A stretch of 64,000 nucleotides of DNA from Coffea arabica (GCF_036785885.1 NC_092317.1:6946501-7010500), one strand, 5' to 3'. Positions 10,911 to 22,370 are shown, counted from the first letter of the stretch. Notes: generated from the letters alone by a model not told the origin. Translations and numbers: made by a program.

Positions 10911-11894
10911 TGGATTGATCATTGAATGCAGAAAAACGGCAAATGCACCGAAGAGATGTTGTCACAATTTGATGCTTTGTGGTTTAGTTTTTGAGGTTTT
11001 GAAGCATGATTTTGTTACTTTTACCTGGTTTTCTTGTCAAATAACATCTTGGGAAAATGTTTGTACTATTCAGCCATTTCTTATTTAGAAATTAATATGT
11101 AGTAGGAAGTATTAATTGAAGCTAAAAAAAGTAGGTTGGAAATCCTAACTATTCCAGCTTAGCTTACAAGAGTAAAAGACCTATATCCTTCATAATGTTG
11201 ACATGCTACACAATTTGCTCTTGATATAATTATAAGGGTTATTATCACTTTTTCCCCTTAAATTATATCACTACTATTAGTTTACTAGGGGTGACAATCA
11301 AGTCCAAAACGGGTTGACGAGTCGGGTTGAGACCTGGATATAACAAAAAACCCACTGACCCGAATCCGACCCGTCAACTCGGAACGGGTCAGGATACTAG
11401 ATTCGAACCCGAAAATTTCGAGTTGGCAGGTTGGCGGGTCGACCCAAATGACCCGGAACTTAATTTTAATTTATTAATTTACCATTGTAATTTCTAATAA
11501 AATCAATTTAGCACAAGAATAATTACATAATCAAGTAATAACAATTTAAATAAAATAATCCCAAACCAAATCTAAAATAAATTAAAATAGTATAAAAGTA
11601 AAAAATAATGTAATACATTGTTTGTCCAAATATAATAATTTCAACTTAACACAAGTTAAATAAATTCATTTAAAATTAAGTGATTAATGCCTTTGGAAAA
11701 AAAGAATAACTTAGTTTAGTTAGATAAAATTATTTTTATGTTTATTAAATTATTTTTATTTCTTAAACGGGTTATCGAGTAACCCACGGGTTGACCCGAA
11801 TTCGACCCTTTTCTTTTCGGGTTCATTGGGTTCGGCCCGATTTTAACCCGAACCCGCGAAACCTCAACCCAAATCCATTAATTTCGTATTAGGT

Positions 11895-12929
11895 CAATGT
11901 TTTAAAAATCGGACCGTTAATTGAACTGGTGAAGTGAAAGGGTCGAGGTTGAACCGGTCGGACCGGTTCAACCTCAGTTCAATGAATTTTTTTTAAAATA
12001 ATTTATATAAATATATATATGTACAAAATAAGACATGTAATGGACTAATTTAATACTTTATATGATGAAAAGTTTACTATTTTTTAATAACTTGGATTTT
12101 TAAAAATAAATTTTTTAAATTATAAGTTAAAACAAATAAATTTCATCTCAATTTTAATTATATCTAAATCCAACTCAAAAATATCACAATATTTTGAAAT
12201 TATACAAAATTCACGTTTATGAGAATTTAGATATTGTGAACTTAAATTTTAATTTACGTTTGGGATTTAGAGATTGCAATTTAAAAAAGGAAGTTTGGAG
12301 TTCAAAGGAAGTCAAGAAAATCGAAAATAGAAATATAAACTTGATAAGAAATAAAAAATGAGATAAAAGTGAGTGGTTGTGGCATTAAATAATTTGGGTT
12401 AAAAAATAATTCTTTTTTAACTTTTTTCAATTTAATGGACAAAAACAAAATTAAAAGATGGAAGAAAACATCAATAAATTAAAAATAAAGAGGTTTGATT
12501 AAAAAGGGAGTGACAAAAGAAAAGAGGATAGAGAGAGAGAGAGAGAGTTGAAAATTAAAAAGAAAGAGCCATGAGAGGATGAGATTTTGTAAGAAAAATG
12601 AAAAAAAGAAATATGAGTGTTTGCTTTATATAAATAGGTTATCAAAAAAAATTAATAAGATGTGATAGTGCAATGGTTAATACATTGGTCTTCTATTATA
12701 AAGGTCTTGAGTTTGAATCTTGATAGCTGTATTTTGCAAAAAAAAAAAAAAAAAAGAGGGAAGGTTGAAAACCGGTTCAATCCGGTTCAATGGCGGTTTT
12801 TACGGTTCGACCGGTTCTTGACCGGTTTTTTGACAAAGTCAACTATGGCATTGAACCGGACCGGTGCCATGGCCGGTTCGCGGTTCAACCGGTCGAACCG
12901 GCCAATCCAGTCCGATTTTCAAAACATTG
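11895..12929 (+). mobile_element. hAT-like non-autonomous element, copy 1 (innermost of the nest)
   Basis: Starts CAATGTTTTAAAAATCGGAC and ends, in reverse, CAATGTTTTGAAAATCGGAC. Flanking 8-mers TATTAGGT and TGTTAGGT match 7 of 8. The CCGGTTCAACCGG-type motif clusters near both ends can fold back. It is 1,035 bp, and a copy in the opposite orientation lies at 14496-15546. It has no transposase. It contains a tRNA-like SINE segment at about 12658-12752. Confidence 0.85.
12658..12752 (+). mobile_element. tRNA-like SINE segment inside the hAT element
   Basis: Reads GATGTGATAGTGCAATGG (box-A-like), then CTTGAGTTTGAATCTTGAT (box-B-like), then an A18 run. The reverse-oriented hAT copy at 14496 has the same segment with better boxes (GTGCAACGGTT and GGGTTCGAATT). 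Its presence in both copies at the same place means it was there before the hAT element multiplied. It is not a functional tRNA gene. Confidence 0.5.
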
Positions 12930-12987
12930 TGTTAGGTTCGTGTCGTGTTTTCAGGTCGTGTCAAAAATTGCCATCCCTATAGTTTAC

Positions 12988-13991
12988 TCCCTAACGTTAT
13001 CTTTTAATCACTTTACCCCCATAAGTAATTCAACTCAACATGTTAAGAAATTTTAGACAAAAATACCCTTTTATTTTATAGTATTACTACATTGTTATTA
13101 TCACTTTATTCGTTTAGATTATAGTGATACAATCACTTTAGTTTCTAACATTATTTTCTAGACATTTTACCTCATCGTTAATCTACCTAGTATGGTCAAA
13201 ATTTTTTAAATATATTTACCCTTTTTATATATATAATTAAAAATAAAAAAGTTGGAATAGTTATTTGTCCTTTTTTCCACTTTAAGAGATCGAAAAATAT
13301 AAAAATAAAAGGGTTTTCTCAAATTTCTTTTTCACACTTATTAATATTAGAAACAGAAAAAGAGATAGGAAAGAAGGAGACAAAATTAGATTTTACAAAG
13401 AAAGAAAATAAAGAAAAGTCTAACATTATCATATTACTTTAAAGTTGTCGGGATTAGAATTGGAATTTGGTAGTAAACAGAAAAGTGAATAATTTTAAAA
13501 TAATAAAAGTATTTAATTCTTTCTTATTTGTAATTTTAAAAAAAAGAATTGAGCTCTCTCTCTCCCTTTCCCCCCTACCTCTCTCCATCTTTCTATTTTT
13601 CTTCAATATTAATAAGATTGTCAAGAAGAAAGAAATTAATACTTCAACTTTTTTTCTTGATACTAAAACGGAGAAGAGTCACTCTAAATTTTTTATTATT
13701 TTTATTATGCAAAGAGGAGGGTATTTTCTTCTAAAGTTTTTTAACTTTCTAAGTTGGTTTAATGGTAAGATAAATTGCTTAAAAAATAACTTTAGGGAGT
13801 AAATTGATAATGAGACTATAGTTTATGGGGGTAAAGTGATAATATTTTAAGGATTAAACATATCTTTTCACTTTAATTAATAAATTCCGTTAAGTTTGAC
13901 CATTAATCTTGGGGGTAAGTGATTAAAAGTAACGTTAAGGGGGAAATTGATAGTAGTACCAAACGTTAAGAGGGTAAAGTGATAATAACCC
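12988..13991. other. Right part of the outer nested element
   Basis: AT-rich interior with inverted stretches of the terminal sequence (for example near 13100 and 13800) and a CT-rich tract at 13553-13590. No supported gene. Confidence 0.45.
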
Positions 13992-14495
13992 TTTTTAACA
14001 AACCTTATTGGCTATTGCAACTTGCAAATGCATAACCAATTATTTCTAATTTGGAAGAGGAAAAAAATTTTAATGTTTAAAAGTTTGTTTTAGTTTCTGA
14101 AATTTAAATTTCTGCAATCAAGCGTAGGATGTCTGCTTAGGGAGCGAGATTCTAGTGATGAAATTAACCGTGATTAATATCATTTTGCTATGAAAAAAGG
14201 GCTTTTGCAGAACTGAAAAGCTAGTTAATTTGGATCTCAAAAGATAAAGTGGAATACCATTTGAAGAATTACATGACTTATAAATGCTCAAATTACAAAT
14301 CCTTTTCTTTTGGTTGACTTGACTCCTACGATGGGATATTTCATCAAAAAAAAAAAAAATGTTTTCCCGGTACTTGTATGAGGAATAAAGGAATGATGAA
14401 GGGCTTCTAAGAAATTTCTTTGTTTCAATAGGCATTTATCCAACCCAATCCATACGCTGTTGTGGACAACAATCGCTATTGCCCAGTCCTTCAAC

Positions 14496-15546
14496 CAATG
14501 TTTTGAAAACCGGATCGGACTGGCCGGTTCGACCGGTTGAACCGCGTACCGGCCATGACACCGGTCCGGTTCAATGACATTGTTGACTTTGCTAGAAAAC
14601 CGGTCAAAGACCGTTGAACCGTGAAAACCGCCGAATCGGATTGAACCGGCGGTTTTCCGGTTTTCAGCTTTCCCTTTTTTTTTTTTTTTTTTTTTTAAGT
14701 TTTGCAAAATGCAGCTATCAAAATTCGAACCCAAGACCTTTGTAATAAAAAAACAATGTATTAACCGTTGCACCATCACATCTTATTAGTTTTTTTGATA
14801 ACTTATTTATATAAAGCAAACACTCATATTTCTTTTTTTCATTTTTCTTACAAAATCTCATCCCCTCATGACTCTTTCTTTTTAATTTTCAACTCTCTCT
14901 CTTTCTCTCTCTATCCTCTTTTCTTTTGTCACTACCTTTTTAATCAAACCTCTTTATTTTTAATTTATTGATGTTTTCTTCCATCTTTTAATTTTGTTTT
15001 TGTCCATTAAATTAAAAAAAGTTAAAAAAGAATTTTTTTAACCCAAATTATTTAATGCCACAACCACTCACTTTTATTTTATTTTTTGTTTCTTATCAAG
15101 TTTACATTTCTATTTTCAATTTTCTTGACTTCCTTCGAACTCCAAATTTTCTTTTTTAAATTGCAATCTCTAAATTTCAAAACGTAAATTAAAATTTAAG
15201 TTCATAATATCTAAATTCTCAGAGACATGAATTTTGTATAATTTCAAAATATTGTGATATTTTGGGGTTGGATTTAGATATAATTGAAATTGAGATGAAA
15301 TTTATTTGTTTTAACTTATAATTTAAAAAATTTATTTTTAAAAATCCAAGTTATTAAAAAATAGTAAACTTTTCATCATATAAAATATTAAATTAGTCCA
15401 TTACATGTCTTATTTTGTACATATATATATTTATATAAATTATTTTTTAAAAAATTCATTGAACCGAGGTTGAACCGGTCCGACCGATTGAACCTCGACC
15501 CTTTCACTTCACCGGTTCAATTAACGGTCCGGTTTTTAAAACATTG
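14496..15546 (-). mobile_element. hAT-like non-autonomous element, copy 2 (inverted)
   Basis: Same family as 11895-12929, in the opposite direction, 1,051 bp. Ends are CAATGTTTTGAAAACCGGAT and, in reverse, CAATGTTTTAAAAACCGGAC. Flanking 8-mers CCTTCAAC (14488-14495) and CTTTCAAC (15547-15554) match 7 of 8. It carries the SINE-like segment (about 14675-14790, minus strand) with a T22-type run. Confidence 0.85.
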
Positions 15547-15823
15547 CTTTCAACTAAGAATTTGAAAAGCCAAACGCGCATTTCTCTATTATTCAAAGTA
15601 AACACCGGAGAAGTCAAGATACAGGGAGAAACAAGCACGCATCAACCTGTTGAAAATGAAGATCACCGCAGATCACGGCCAAACAGAGAATTCACATAAT
15701 GTGATGAAGAAAGAGATTGTCTATCCTAAATTGGCTCAGCTTGTATTTTGAGCTGAGGCAAACCTTGCCTTCGTATTTTCTTTATGCAAGCTCATAAGCC
15801 AGAACAACCAACTAAGTCAAGCA

Positions 15824-16063
15824 ATGATGGTTGTAGAGCAGAGATTATGTTTTGCCTTTTTCCTTGCTAGTCTGCTTCTGTCGTCCTCATCTTCTCTGAA
15901 TGTCCGAAAAAGAAATTATAATTCAACTGCAAATCTTCCCGCTCTGAATGTCCAAAAAAGAAATTATAATGCAACTGCCCATCTTCCCGCTTTGTGGATT
16001 AACCATGCCTCTGTGGCCATGTTGATCAATATCACTATAATGAACTACGATGACCTAATTTAA
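15824..16063 (+). CDS. Possible small secreted peptide with an internal 16-residue repeat
   Basis: A 79-residue frame. MMVVEQRLCFAFFLASLLLS has the charge and hydrophobic core of a signal peptide. Then come two tandem 16-residue units, LNVRKRNYNSTANLPA and LNVQKRNYNATAHLPA, each with a KR pair and an N-x-T/S sequon, from a 48-bp DNA repeat (15896-15943, 15944-15991). The tail LWINHASVAMLINITIMNYD is not recognised. I know of no family match. It could be a peptide precursor, the first exon of a larger gene, or the debris of one; no splice-joined continuation was found. Confidence 0.3.
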   Translation: MMVVEQRLCFAFFLASLLLSSSSSLNVRKRNYNSTANLPALNVQKRNYNATAHLPALWINHASVAMLINITIMNYDDLI

Positions 16064-16770
16064 GGCCATAACTTAAAATCTAAGTCTAGAAAAAGTTTTG
16101 ATGGTGTGCTGTTTGGTGACTTAGACTATGAATCTGTCTGCTCAACAGCGGCAGCACCATTTTTTTGGTTCATCAATCCAGTTAGAAAAACAGGGCAAAT
16201 CTTTTTGCATAAAAGTAGAAATAAAACAAGGAAAGGCAGAGCGTTGAGAAGCAGCGCAATTTAAACTATGCGGCCATTCAAGAACTTGCATCTCTTGAAA
16301 TACGAAAATTACTAATAAGTAACTTTGGACTCTCCGACCAAAGTATATGAAATATGAAAATTACTTATGTTTGCAGCAATTTAAATTACTAATGAATGAT
16401 AGTATAATTTCTCATTAATTAAGACTTCGACAGACATTAACATTGACATTAATGTTATGCTATAACCATTGACTAAGTTCATACCCATTCATGCAAAATT
16501 TCCAGAGTAAAAGTGGGAATGAATCATACATAGTCAATAACGAATTTCTTGTTAAACATCTGACCCCCATTAAATCTTACTTATTTAACATGCCACCTTG
16601 TCATTGCATTATGCGTTCCTAAATATGTTCATTTAGATAATAAATAAATATTAGCATTTAGTTTTTGAATCTCCACTTAATGAGAAAACTATTTTTTTTA
16701 CTAGCTAGTTAATAATATTATTTTGTCCAAATCTCATAGTTCTATCCGTCCAACATTTGTCTTGTAGGCT

Positions 16771-16795
16771 TTTTTTTTTTTTTTTTTTTTGAGGA
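16771..16795 (-). mobile_element. Almost pure poly(A) retro-insertion with 16-bp target duplication
   Basis: T20 followed by GAGGA is flanked by perfect 16-bp direct repeats ATTTGTCTTGTAGGCT at 16755-16770 and 16796-16811. This is what target-primed reverse transcription leaves when only the tail of a LINE or SINE transcript is copied. Confidence 0.75.
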
Positions 16796-17598
16796 ATTTG
16801 TCTTGTAGGCTAGTGCGTCTAATTTGTTGTTGCGTCATTAACACATACAAACTTGCCCACTTGATAATGTCCAGTCATGTTATCTTGGGGATAAAAGTAG
16901 CCCACTCGATGTTATCCAAGACTCAATGGGTGAGCCTACCAGGTCTCCCAGTGGCAATTTCTCCAGGTAGGGTTGCAGATAAGTCAAGCCGTTCGCTGGC
17001 GCTCGTAATTCGATTTGATCAAAACTTGATTCGAGCTCAGACAACACTAATATTTTATTATTTGTATATATATTATGAGCTGCTCGATATTTTATATATG
17101 TATATATATATTATTTTTATTTTATTAGCAAAATTACATATATATCCCTAATATTTTATTATGTATTAAAGGAAAAATTGCTATTTATTTACTTTTTAAA
17201 AAATATAATAATTATTTTTTAATTTTTGAAAGCTTGAGTAGACTCGAGTTCAAACGCTATTCGACCTGAATTTGAGGTTGAACTTTAGTTCAACTTTACA
17301 TTGAGAGTTCGTCAAGCTCAAATTTGGTAAAATTGAATCGAGACTCGATTTGATTAGGTTAAAATTCGACTCGAATCGATTCGTTTGCAACTCTACATTA
17401 GTGAACTACAAGAAATGTGCAATTCGGATTTCAATAGACCTAAACAACAATTATGTTTTCACCAAAACTTGTAACGTCTGTCCACATTGATCATTTTGAT
17501 TCTTCAGCTGTCGACACTATTCCTAAAATAGGTAGGATGGGTAGAAGGAAAACCAAGTCGAATACCATTTCACATTGACAAGATTTTGGGCTATGATC

Positions 17599-18276
17599 CA
17601 GCGTTATTAAATTCGGACCGGACTGACTGGTATGATCAGTCCAACTGTAAACCGGCCTTCTTTTCAAATTGATTTGTCATACAAAATCGTTTTGGTAAAA
17701 AATCAGTCAAAGTCATCAAAATCAGTTAAACTGGTGACCCAATTTGACTGATTGACCCATTTCTCAAACTTTTCTTTTTTTTTTTTCCAAACATAATTTG
17801 AGTTACCTAAACTTTAACACTTTTATTTATTAATAAGAATAAGAAAACGTGATCCAGTTAGTGAAAATACCAAAATCACTCGCTTTCATGAATGATCTCT
17901 AAATCAAGATATTTTCATCCCTATCATCTTATCAGTCTAGTACTAGTGATTCCAGTTTGCATTAATTTGTTTTAATTTAGTTTTTCAAGTAGTTTTAGAG
18001 AATGGACATATTTTAGCCATGAATTTATATTTTTATATATAATTATTAGGTGTATGTTTGATTGCTAGTGTAATATTTTTGGCACATTTTGTATGATTAA
18101 CCGAATATAACCAAGAGCTTAATTTCAATATTTTTTAAACTTATAAAAATAAAAAATAATTATGACATCATGCTGATGCCAGCAAATTTTTTAGAATAGT
18201 CCGACCAATCTAGCCAGTTGATTTCTAACCTAATAGTTTAGCAGAGTCGCTATACAATTCGAGTTTAACAACATTG
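17599..18276. mobile_element. Non-autonomous hAT-like element, copy in block B
   Basis: Duplicate of the element at 5070-5747, with the same CAGCGTTATTA start and ACATTG end. It was carried along by the block duplication and is not a fresh insertion. Confidence 0.65.
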
Positions 18277-18574
18277 CTTTTATATAAGCTTGTTTATGGC
18301 CTCCAGTTTGTAGGCATCGTCAAAACTGAAATACAGATTGAGAAATGACATTCTTTTTTGTTGGAAGATTAAATTCTAAAATCTATGTTTTTAATTTGAA
18401 CACTTGTGTTTATTTCTTTTAGTAGACCAGTTTTGGCATTATTTACATCAGTCAAAAATGCAACATGAAGTAGTTCCAACCCCACTGGCAAAAAAGTTAA
18501 GCAGTAACTTTTGAAGCCGAAAACGAAGTGCACCAACGATCAATTTCTTTGACTTCGTGCAAACGCACTCCACA

Positions 18575-19044
18575 TGTTACAATTGGCTGAAGTACTAAGA
18601 TTTGGACCAGCTTAAAAGATAAATTGGCTTACGTCTTATTCACAGTAATATTACTGCAACATTTAGGCAATGAATATCTTGCTCCTGAGTGCTGGCTGAC
18701 CTAAAGGACTATAATCCATCCCTGATCAAATTCAAATGGTAGCTAAAGCCCGCCTGTAGCTTTTAATTGGTTTTGAATCTACCTGTTTGTTTATACAAAC
18801 TTGATAGAATTTATCAGTTCAGAGTGATAAAATGAAGTCAAAATCTATCTAATCAAAATGGAAATGTAACAAAATGTATTCAGAGTTTCAGGCAGCCCAC
18901 AGCTCCAGTGTTTTTATAGCACAAGACAATCTTAATCCATTCGTACTAGCATTAGCTATTTAAGCAGAAGATTGTAGCCATTTTCCACATCCTCAAACAC
19001 TGCAATCTTTTCTTGGTTGAGTGATAAGCTGAGAAGTACTAACA
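18575..19044 (+). promoter_or_regulatory. KTI-3 promoter with conserved blocks
   Basis: TTGGCTGAAGTACTAAGATT at 18583, TAGCTTTTAATTGGTTTTGA at 18758, GTTTCAGGCAGCCCACAGCT at about 18885, and a TATA-like CTATTTAAG near 18956. A short deletion just before the third block removes the AAAATCA seen in the other copies. Confidence 0.65.
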
Positions 19045-19668
19045 ATGAAGATATCACTGCTCTTCATAATTTCATTCCTTCTATTTTTCATTTCCACAGT
19101 CTCCTCCTTCTCTTCAGCTGCTGAACCCGAGCCAGTGCTCGATATAGATGGAAATGTGCTTCGAACTAACCACTACTACTACATATTACCTGCCAAAGTC
19201 CGCGGTAGGTTCAGAGGTGGAGGGCTTACGTTATCGAGCATTGGCAATGACACTTGCCCAGTTGGCGTGTTTCAAGAATTGTCTGAGCAAAGAAATGGCA
19301 TCCCCTTGACATTTTCGCCTGTGAAACCGAGATATGGTGTTGTTCGTACCTCGACAGATTTAAACATCCAATTTGCTTATCCAGAAACCTGTGGCGAATC
19401 TCCAGTTTGGAGGGTTGATAATTATCTTGATCCATCGGTTGATAGCTTTGTATCCATCGGTGGAGTTGTTGGAAATCCTGGTCCTGCGACTTTAGGCAGC
19501 TGGTTCAAAATTCAAAAATTTGGCTATGACTACAAGCTTGTTTATTGTCCCACAGTCTGCAGCAATTGTGATGTTATTTGCAAAGATGTTGGCATATTGT
19601 ACCAGAATGGGGAAAGACGTTTATTTCTGAACGATTATCCACTCAGGGTCGTATTCAAGCAGGCATGA
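19045..19668 (+). CDS. KTI-3, Kunitz-type (miraculin-like) protease inhibitor
   Basis: Single exon, 207 residues, duplicate of KTI-1 with 17 amino-acid differences by eye. Signal peptide to SSAA (26), signature VLDIDGNVLRTNHYYYILP at 31-49, the same six cysteines, sequon NDT at 68-70. Eight of the 17 changes fall in residues 29-51 and two more (N97Y, I102T) in the presumed reactive-loop region, so the changes lie in areas expected to face the target. The frame is intact and the start context matches KTI-1. Expected secreted or vacuolar defence protein. Confidence 0.92.
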   Translation: MKISLLFIISFLLFFISTVSSFSSAAEPEPVLDIDGNVLRTNHYYYILPAKVRGRFRGGGLTLSSIGNDTCPVGVFQELSEQRNGIPLTFSPVKPRYGVVRTSTDLNIQFAYPETCGESPVWRVDNYLDPSVDSFVSIGGVVGNPGPATLGSWFKIQKFGYDYKLVYCPTVCSNCDVICKDVGILYQNGERRLFLNDYPLRVVFKQA

Positions 19669-21020
19669 AAATCATGAGATTCGAGATCAGTTGATTTTCT
19701 TGGATGTATTCTATGTAATGCTATAAGCTTGTGACAAAAAATATAAAATAATACTGGTAATAAGGAAATCTCCCTGGAAAATGGGGGAAAACCATGTAAT
19801 AAGGAAGCATTCTAAGTGCTTTTTTTTAAAGTACTAGTTTCGTAGCATGCGTGTTAGTGTTACATATTATCTCGTGCATTGTAACTCTTATTAGCTATGT
19901 TAATTTTTAACGATAAATAAAGTGGATGAAATATAATCTACATCTTTCATTTCGCTTCAAATCATATGTTCATTTCTTTCTTTTTTTTTCTTTTTTGGGG
20001 TGAAATATAATTTTTCCACGAAGTACAAATATTCAAAGAAAGAGTTCTGCTTCCCATAACACATGCAGGACAATATATGCTGTAGCAGATACAAATAGAA
20101 GTTCTCGAATTTATGGCAAAAGTACCATGTTATTTCTTTACACTATTTAATTCTGGTAGTTTTGATTTTTTTTTCTTTTTTCCACTTAAAGAGTGAATTT
20201 TCATTTAGCTTCTTGAACACTAGTTGGTGTATATAGTATCAATGTAGGAAAGATTATTCATATTGCATATCTCGTGCATTGTAACTCTTATTAGTTATGT
20301 TACTTTTTAACGATAAATAAAGCAATGAAATATATGTACATGTTTAATTTCATATGTTAATAAAATTTAAGAGTAGAAGAGTTTCTAGAATATATTTTGA
20401 GATATTTTTTAAAATTTTTAAAAAATTTAAACTAATTTTTAGATTACCTTTTAGAGTATTTTTTAAAAAATTTTATTGTATTTGAAAAACTAATTTTTGA
20501 AAAACACTCCCATCCAAACAGTGTTAGTTTAGCAATAGAGTTGGATTAACGTTCAATCTATGATGTAAATTGATATGGGGAGCCCCAATCTTTGTATAAA
20601 CTCAACAACTTATCAATAAAACTATGAAATGTACAATATATATATATATATATAATCTTTCCACAAAGTACAAGTATTCAAAGAAAGAGCTCTGCTTCCC
20701 ATAACATGTGCAGGATAATATACAGAGTAGTCGACACATATAGAAGTTCTCAAATTTTTGGCAAAAGTAGCGTGTTATTTTATTTCAGGAACTAGGCATA
20801 GGAAGTTCAAGGGCTGTTGAAGGCAAATGTATAGTATGAAGTTCAAGGGATGGTTGAAGATTTTGTCGCGGCTTTTGTTTTCCTTCTTTCAACTTGAAGT
20901 CAAGATCTTTTAATTATAATCTCTCTCACCTTACCATCTAACCCAACCATCTCCCAACTCTTGTTTTCCTTTAAAAGAGTTTTTCCTCACTTATTTCCTT
21001 GAAAATCCACTAATGTATGC
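19669..21020. repeat. KTI-3 3' flank with internal re-duplicated pieces
   Basis: The piece ending in the ATAAATAAAG signal at 19863-19925 recurs at 20262-20330, and 20010-20140 (TTCAAAGAAAGAGTTCTGCT) recurs at 20660-20785. A (TA)n run lies at 20636-20654. No gene. Confidence 0.65.
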
Positions 21021-21021
21021 A

Positions 21022-22370
21022 CTATTTGGAACCTGAGTTTTTTGAAAGTTTGTCTAAAACTTTACTGTAGTGTACTGTACAAGTTTTTGAAAAAATTTTT
21101 TAACTTAAAAAACTTTTTTTTTTCCTTTTCTTTTGTTTTCTTTTTCTCTTTCTCTTTCTTTTTCTTTCTTTCCTCTCTTCTTCTTCTTTTTCTTCCTTCC
21201 CCCTCCCCTTTCCCTCCCCCGTCACCCCTGCTCCGACATTGAAGAACCATCTGATTGTCCCAAATTTTCTTTTCTTTTCTTTTTTCTCTTTCTTTTTTTC
21301 CTTTTCCTTTTCTTTCCTCTCTTCTTCTTCTTCTTCCTCCTTCCTCCTCCCCCGCCACCTTTGCCTCCAGCTTTGAAGAACCAGCAGCCGTTGCCTCCAC
21401 CTCTGCCTCAAGCCAATTTTTTTTTTCTTTTTCTCTTCCCCTCTTCTCCCTCTCCCTCTCCCTCTCTGCTCCCCTCTCCCCCTCTACTCCCCTTCATCCT
21501 CCCCCTATCCCTCCCGAAGCCAGAGAACTAGCATTGCAGCAGCCATGGTTTTTTTTTTTTTTTGCTTTTTCTCTCTCCCTCTTCTCCATCTCCCTCTCCC
21601 CCCCTTCTCCCCTTTCCTACTCTCCTCCCCTTCCCCCTGCATCTTTCATACCCAAAAAAAAGAGGAAGTATTCGCACCAAAATTCAATTGATTCAGAGGA
21701 AAAAAAGCAAAGTTGCAATCATGGCTTCTACTAGCAGTAGGGATGACTGATTAAAGAATTCCACTTTTTTGGAGTCTAAAGCAAAGTTGATTTCATGGCT
21801 TCGGTCAATGTGTAATTTTGCTACTGCACTTGGAAATGAAATGGGATACCAACAAAAATGCACAAACAGGAATGAGAGTGGGGCGCAGTGAGCTTTTTTC
21901 TATGCCAAAATTAGAAAATCGGGTATGTATTGCGACTGGCTGCGATCTAGTCGCGCGACCAGATCGCAGCTAGGGGAAGGGGGGGTGGCTGAGGAGGGGA
22001 GGGGGAGGAGAGGGGGAGAGGGGAGGGAGAGAAAAAAAAAAAGAAAAATAGCATAACATAATGGTTGCAGATCGGTCAAAGGGGAAGGGGGAGAGGGAGA
22101 GGGAGAAAAGGAAAAAAAAAAAGGGAGGTTGGCGCCGGAATAGGTGACCGACGCCGGAAGCAGCGGCAGAAGTGGTGGCCGGCGATGAAGGTGTGGTGGA
22201 TCGGGGTGGGGGAGAAAGAAGAAGAAAAGTAAAAGTTTTTTATGTATTAGATATTTTGAAGTGTGTAGGTTAAAAAATTTGATAAGTTTTTTTAGGTTCC
22301 TGTAGCTAAAGTTGTTAAAAAACTAGTAGCTAAAAAACTTGGCCAAAAACTTAGGTTCCAAACAGGCCCA
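21022..22370. mobile_element. Fold-back TIR element with polypyrimidine and polypurine arms
   Basis: Left end TTTGGAACCTGAGTTTTTTG at 21024 pairs with the right end, which in reverse reads TTTGGAACCTAAGTTTTTGG. Between them, a C/T-rich arm (21110-21650) is mirrored by a G/A-rich arm (21960-22240), so the DNA could fold into a long imperfect hairpin. Long frames here are low-complexity artefacts. It sits in the extra DNA that splits block B. No clear target duplication, superfamily unassigned. Confidence 0.5.

Larger units (their letters stand above)
11286..12979. mobile_element. hAT-like MITE nested in the 11236 element
   Basis: Terminal repeats TAGGGGTGACAAT and TAGGGATGGCAAT (reverse strand) fit the hAT YARNG rule. 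A perfect 8-bp target duplication TAGTTTAC lies at 11278-11285 and 12980-12987. The subterminal DNA is rich in GGGTCGGGTTGACCCG-type motifs. It is itself split by the 11895-12929 element. No transposase. Confidence 0.85.
11236..13991. mobile_element. Long-terminal-inverted-repeat element, outermost of a nest
   Basis: The left end GGGTTATTATCACTTTTTCC and the right end read in reverse (GGGTTATTATCACTTTACCC) continue as an imperfect inverted repeat for about 90-100 bp, once the hAT insert at 11286 is left out. The style (long TIR, GGG start) suggests Mutator-like, but the flanking 9-mers match only weakly (5 of 9), so the superfamily is open. Without its inserts it would be about 1.05 kb. No coding capacity was recognised. 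Confidence 0.6.

Noticed and set aside
12658-12752. tRNA gene
   Set aside because: Box A/B-like words are present, but there is no cloverleaf with paired stems, and an A run follows; it is a SINE segment.
21042-21750. Several overlapping open frames on both strands in the C/T-rich tract
   Set aside because: They encode only Phe/Ser/Pro/Leu or Lys/Glu/Arg low-complexity strings, from a simple-sequence arm of a TIR element.
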